DNA of 9,864 nt from Candidatus Zixiibacteriota bacterium (GTDB taxonomy: Bacteria > Zixibacteria > MSB-5A5 > GN15 > FEB-12): assembly GCA_022564135.1 (NCBI GenBank), contig JADFLZ010000049.1, forward strand, positions 1 to 9,864, in the 5' to 3' direction. Made by a program: the position numbers and the translations under genes. The notes below the pieces were generated by a model. It did no database searches. It was not told the DNA's origin and was given only the letters and a program-made list of their open reading frames with translations. This document shows positions 6,409 through 9,864 of this stretch, piece by piece. Position 1 is the first letter of the stretch. Each line of letters opens with the position of its first letter.

Positions 6409-9203
6409 CAGAAGTTCCATCCGAAGAAAAAGTCAAAGTCGGTTTTTGGTGAAATAGATCTGAAATCAGTCGTACGTGTAAAATCAAAACGGAGAACTAC
6501 TAAATAGCCCAGGGCGAACCGTATGCCGGTTCCGAACGAGCCGATAAATTGGTCAAAATCGTTTTCCCAGGCCGAAGCGACATCGAAAAACAAGACACCT
6601 CTGATTCCCCTGAAACCCAAATTCCCGATCGGCAGACCAATCAAAAGATTATCTATTAGAGGAAATCTCAGTTCGGTTGAAGCAAACAGGACATTTCGAG
6701 TGTAGAAGGCTCTCCTGCTATAGCCCCGGAAAGACCAGCTGCCTCCAAAATAAATCCGCTGCGGCTCAATGCCTGAGGAAGTAAAAGCAAACAATCTGTT
6801 GGCCAGCGCCGAATTCCTGCCCAGCCGGTAATAGTGCCGGACATCGGCCATGGCCAGTTTGTTATAAGCCCGACCTTCGCTGAGAGAATTAGATACTCCG
6901 AGAGTAAAATTATATCTGCGTCCGTCAATCGGACCCGAAATATCCCACAGAGAATTATCGTAGACCCAGCTGACGTAGTTTGTCAGCAGAAAAGTTTCGC
7001 GGCTTTTGATTCCGAAACGGAAGTCGCGCTTGGTATATCTGGCGGTGGTGGTAAAATCGACCCGGTGAAATTTCGAAATCGGATAGCTGAACAAAGAAAG
7101 TGCGCCGATCTGTCTATCAAAAAAGAAAAGGTCGAAGTCGTTAAAATATTCATTGTACAGATGAAACAAGCCAACGCCCCAGTTCAGCTGTTTTTTGCGG
7201 TTGATATAAGTCACCCCGACGTTAAATGACTGCAGCAGCTGATCTTTGGTGCGGGCGGTGTTGCTGAGCAGAAAATGATAAGCATGATTTCCCAGCATAT
7301 CGGATATAGCCACCTGCATCCCTCCCAATGAGCCATAGACCGGGTCGAATCCGATAGCGGACTGGGCGATATCAAAAGAAAAGTCGGTGTCGTATTTTAT
7401 CGAAGTGTTTGAGACAGCCCTGGATATTTTTTTGGGCTGCCAGCTGTTTTCTTCTGATGCCAGCGGCTGGGATATTTCTTCTGGCTCAAGAGCAAGTTCC
7501 ATCTGGTAAATCTGAAACGACATATCCTGATAGCCGGTGTAGAATAATTTGCTTTTATCCGGCGAGAGACGCGGGTCAAATGCTCCCGTTACATAAGTTG
7601 ACTGCTGCGTCAGGGTGCCGTCGTTTGATAATTTGAAAAGGTTAAAAGTACCGCCGCGATCCGATGAAAAATAGAGGCCGTCCTCGACCGCTTCCGGCGA
7701 CTGGTCCCGAAAAGGACCAAATGTCAGCTGCCGGATAACCGATGTCGCCAGATCGTACTCAAAAATATTGAGCGCTCCCGCCGGGCCATCGATAGCTCTG
7801 TCTGAAGAAAATAAAATTGAACTGCCATCGAACGAAAAAGTCGGGTCGATATCATAGTATATATCTGCTATTAGTCTGTCGTAGGCGCCTGTTTCTAACT
7901 CGAGCAGATAAATATCTGAGATGCCGTCAGTGCCCACGCCTGTAAATACGATCTTGGTGCCATCGGGTGAGAATCTGGGAGAACGAGCGGCCGCCAGAGA
8001 GTCAAATTCGAAGCGGCGGATGACTTTACTTTTATGAATATCATAAATATAAATGACATCTTTTTCTTTTGATTTAGATGAAAAGACTATCAGCCCTGAA
8101 TTATTAGCATCGATTCCGGAGCGAAGCAGGTGCAATGATTCAAAATCCGAAGAGCGCTCTCCCTTGATGAGGGTTTTGACCTCACCCTTGGGACTGTCTA
8201 GCGACAGCATATAAAGGCCCGAATAACCGAGCTTGTTAGCTTTGTAAACAAGATAATCTTTTTCTGTATCATCTCTAGTCAGCCGGACAGGCACTCCTTT
8301 GACAGCGAAGCCATCTTTGACAACACGCCTGGAGTCCATCTTGGGTAGTCCCAGCTGTGCTATCTGCGGAAAATATTTTTTCTTAAGGGAATACTCCCAC
8401 TTCTTAGAGAGCGTGGCCAGATTATCCCCGAGTGTTATCTGAACTACCTGATCAAAAGTTTTCCCTTTGTACCAGTTATCAAAAATACGCGCCAGTTTAT
8501 CTTCGCCGTAAGCGGAGTCTATAAACTGGCAGATTGATTCACCCAGCTTATACATAAAGAATGTGCCGTGCACCCGCCACAACTGTGGAATAGAAAAGAG
8601 CCTGCCGCCCACTACCATATCCTTGACTATCATGTCAGCCTCGGTGTCCCATTCTTTTGACCAGAACTCGGCTAAGCCTTCGGTAAACCAGAGCGGCGGC
8701 CTGGCTACGCGCCTCGATGTCTGCCGGTTGTAGGCGGCGTCAAGCAGGTCCAGCGTAAAGACATGCACTAACTCGTGTCTGATGACATGGTCAAAATCGT
8801 GGTAAGAACCGTGGAAAGGCAGCACTACCCTGCCTTTGATAAATTCCGTAAATCCGGCTACACCTTCGGGGAGAATTCCGGGTACTATATTCGTCTGCGA
8901 GAAATAGTTGGGAGACGAATAAATAATAAACGGCGTTTTATTCTTTATTTCATGATTAAATCTGATTGCTAATTCGCGGTAGGAGTCTTCTGCAATCTGG
9001 GCGGCAATCTGAGCGATTTCGTGTTCGTCTGTATAAAAGTATATCCTGAAATGCTCAGTGGTCATAATTTGCCAGTCAAAATCAGTATACTGGACTTTGT
9101 TTTTTCCGAAGTAAAATTGAGCTAAAGCAGCCGAGGGGCAGAATGATATAGCTATGACCGAAGCCAGAATCAGAGCTAGAAAATTGAACTTTAATTTGCA
9201 CAT
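6408..9203 (-). CDS. Secreted gluzincin-like peptidase / TolB-like propeller / outer-membrane barrel fusion
   Basis: This 931-residue three-part envelope protein opens with a type I signal peptide ending ALA before Q29. Residues 35-280 resemble the peptidase-MA/M1-like gluzincins: HELVH at 143-147 supplies two zinc ligands and the catalytic Glu, and WFTEGLAEFWS at 172-182 supplies the probable third ligand E175. Residues 310-575 contain TolB/WD40-like propeller blades, with motifs such as RFSPDGTKIVF (410-420), TFSFDGSSILFSSD (455-468) and YFSSDRGGTFNLF (511-523). Residues 600-931 form a predicted beta-barrel of the Omp85/surface-antigen type. It includes the lid-lock-like GGSWSFRGYSRR at 820-831, a FDVASAW strand at 873-879, and a C-terminal aromatic FGWNF suited to recognition by the Bam complex. 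The start is preceded by a weak GGCGGA site. It is coupled to the BamB-like gene. The substrate is unknown, and the barrel may export or insert proteins, with peptidase and propeller in the periplasm. Confidence 0.88.
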   Translation of the reverse strand: MCKLKFNFLALILASVIAISFCPSAALAQFYFGKNKVQYTDFDWQIMTTEHFRIYFYTDEHEIAQIAAQIAEDSYRELAIRFNHEIKNKTPFIIYSSPNYFSQTNIVPGILPEGVAGFTEFIKGRVVLPFHGSYHDFDHVIRHELVHVFTLDLLDAAYNRQTSRRVARPPLWFTEGLAEFWSKEWDTEADMIVKDMVVGGRLFSIPQLWRVHGTFFMYKLGESICQFIDSAYGEDKLARIFDNWYKGKTFDQVVQITLGDNLATLSKKWEYSLKKKYFPQIAQLGLPKMDSRRVVKDGFAVKGVPVRLTRDDTEKDYLVYKANKLGYSGLYMLSLDSPKGEVKTLIKGERSSDFESLHLLRSGIDANNSGLIVFSSKSKEKDVIYIYDIHKSKVIRRFEFDSLAAARSPRFSPDGTKIVFTGVGTDGISDIYLLELETGAYDRLIADIYYDIDPTFSFDGSSILFSSDRAIDGPAGALNIFEYDLATSVIRQLTFGPFRDQSPEAVEDGLYFSSDRGGTFNLFKLSNDGTLTQQSTYVTGAFDPRLSPDKSKLFYTGYQDMSFQIYQMELALEPEEISQPLASEENSWQPKKISRAVSNTSIKYDTDFSFDIAQSAIGFDPVYGSLGGMQVAISDMLGNHAYHFLLSNTARTKDQLLQSFNVGVTYINRKKQLNWGVGLFHLYNEYFNDFDLFFFDRQIGALSLFSYPISKFHRVDFTTTARYTKRDFRFGIKSRETFLLTNYVSWVYDNSLWDISGPIDGRRYNFTLGVSNSLSEGRAYNKLAMADVRHYYRLGRNSALANRLFAFTSSGIEPQRIYFGGSWSFRGYSRRAFYTRNVLFASTELRFPLIDNLLIGLPIGNLGFRGIRGVLFFDVASAWENDFDQFIGSFGTGIRFALGYLVVLRFDFTRTTDFRSISPKTDFDFFFGWNF

Positions 9204-9382
9204 ATCGTTGTTTATCCGCCGGCGGTAAAGATAATGCTATAACGCTCTCTTGTAGCTATTGGTTTCGACTTTAGCAATCACCTGAAGCCTTTGCCGGACT
9301 ATATATAGTTTAGAATCGACTTTTTCTTCACAGATTAAACCGTTGCATTCTAAAATCCTATAATGCCATAAGCTAATAAAAA
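9204..9382. other. Intergenic spacer between gmhB and the peptidase-barrel gene
   Basis: These 179 bases hold no coding frame that I can support. Read on the minus strand, they contain AT-rich stretches such as CTATATATAG (near 9300) and a purine-rich GGCGGA just before the ATG at 9203. No strong hairpin followed by a T-run is visible after the gmhB stop. A promoter for the peptidase/BamB-like pair is likely here, but I cannot place a convincing -35/-10 pair. Confidence 0.4.
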
Positions 9383-9864
9383 TCAGTTATGAACATACTT
9401 ATTTTCCAGAGTCTCAATCCTGGCTACTGCCGCCAAGAGGTTGTCGCATACTAAGTTACCAAGTCCTTCCCGGCCCTGCGGCAGCCTTTGGCTATTCTCT
9501 TGTCCCTGTCCGGTCAAAACCAGAAAAGGCCCCGCTCCGATTACCCGGCCAAGATTGAGATCGTCCAGTTTATCACCAATAACGTAAGATTTGCGCAGGT
9601 CAATATTATGCTCCAGAGCGGCTTTTTCTGCCATACCGCCGGCCGGTTTTCTACAATCACAGCTAAACGAGTATTCTGCTACCGTTCCGCCGGGATAGTG
9701 CGGACAGTATTTAATAGCATCGATTTTGATATTTTGTTCTGCCAGTTTTTGCTCTAAAGCAGCATTGAATTTTTTCATCTTTTCAATGCCAAAGTATCCC
9801 CTCGCCACACCTGACTGGTTGGTGACGATTATTAATTTAAATCCTAACTTTTGAGCTTTATTAA
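9383..9864 (-). CDS. gmhB: D-glycero-D-manno-heptose-1,7-bisphosphate 7-phosphatase, 5' end beyond window
   Basis: This HAD-superfamily phosphatase removes the 7-phosphate of heptose bisphosphate in the ADP- or GDP-heptose pathway that supplies LPS or surface glycans. The reading frame is open to the right edge, so the start and the DxDGT nucleophile motif lie outside; about 160 residues are visible. The visible part begins NKAQKLGFKLIIVTNQSG, containing HAD motif II, then VARGYF. The zinc-binding set CPHYPGG...SCDCRKPAGGM follows, and the motif III/IV region VIGDKLDDLNLG holds the acidic Mg ligands. These match GmhB closely in order and spacing. A GTG at 9808 is internal to the conserved VTNQSGVARG block and is not the real start. 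The alpha- or beta-anomer specificity cannot be read from this part. The gene supports an LPS-bearing, diderm host, and it may be transcribed separately from the downstream envelope genes given the 179-base gap. Confidence 0.92.
   Translation of the reverse strand, partial: NKAQKLGFKLIIVTNQSGVARGYFGIEKMKKFNAALEQKLAEQNIKIDAIKYCPHYPGGTVAEYSFSCDCRKPAGGMAEKAALEHNIDLRKSYVIGDKLDDLNLGRVIGAGPFLVLTGQGQENSQRLPQGREGLGNLVCDNLLAAVARIETLENKYVHN

Noticed and set aside
6834..7229. Plus-strand frame of 131 codons
   Set aside because: It is antisense to the beta-barrel domain of the peptidase-barrel gene and has no recognisable motif or ribosome-binding site.
9383..9808. GmhB-like gene starting at the GTG at 9808
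   Set aside because: The frame stays open upstream and encodes the conserved VTNQSG motif II, so this GTG is internal and the true start lies beyond the right edge.

Overview
All the genes I can support lie on the minus strand, so the window reads right to left. It has two halves that differ in base composition and content. The right half (about 5.2-9.86 kb) is richer in G+C and looks like the chromosome of a diderm, LPS-bearing bacterium. It holds the 3' part of a gmhB-type heptose-bisphosphate phosphatase, a large protein combining a zinc-peptidase-like domain, a TolB-like propeller and an outer-membrane beta-barrel, and a BamB-like lipoprotein coupled to it through a TGATG overlap. The last two suggest an envelope or outer-membrane biogenesis locus. 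The peptidase-propeller-barrel architecture and the intergenic CATCCTGAGCG...GTCGAAG repeats remind me of poorly cultured diderm phyla (Zixibacteria-like lineages, for example). That placement is an impression, not a result.

The left half (1 to about 4.3 kb) is AT-rich and carries genes of a T4-like myovirus. In transcription order these are a 150-residue unknown, a 92-residue conserved-looking small protein, a truncated terminase-like protein (ATPase core only, with an unfamiliar 126-residue N-terminal extension), a complete large terminase (ATPase plus RNase H-like nuclease), and a probable virion or accessory protein that runs off the left edge. Spacings of 5-40 bases suggest one transcription unit.

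Between the halves is a HhH-GPD DNA-glycosylase-like gene (4336-5019), whose ownership (phage or bacterium) is unclear, and a 225-base non-coding stretch (5020-5244). That stretch holds two copies of the dispersed GTCATCCTGAGCG-type repeat around a perfect 8-bp hairpin. No integrase, transposase, tRNA or obvious attachment-site duplication is visible. The phage-bacterium junction could therefore be a cryptic prophage fragment, a captured phage segment, or a chimeric metagenomic assembly.

The most unusual element is the tandem pair of terminase genes. Their ATPase cores align without gaps at roughly 75% amino-acid identity (152 of 204 by hand). The first copy stops just after the ATPase motifs, before the nuclease domain, and the complete copy begins 13 bases later.
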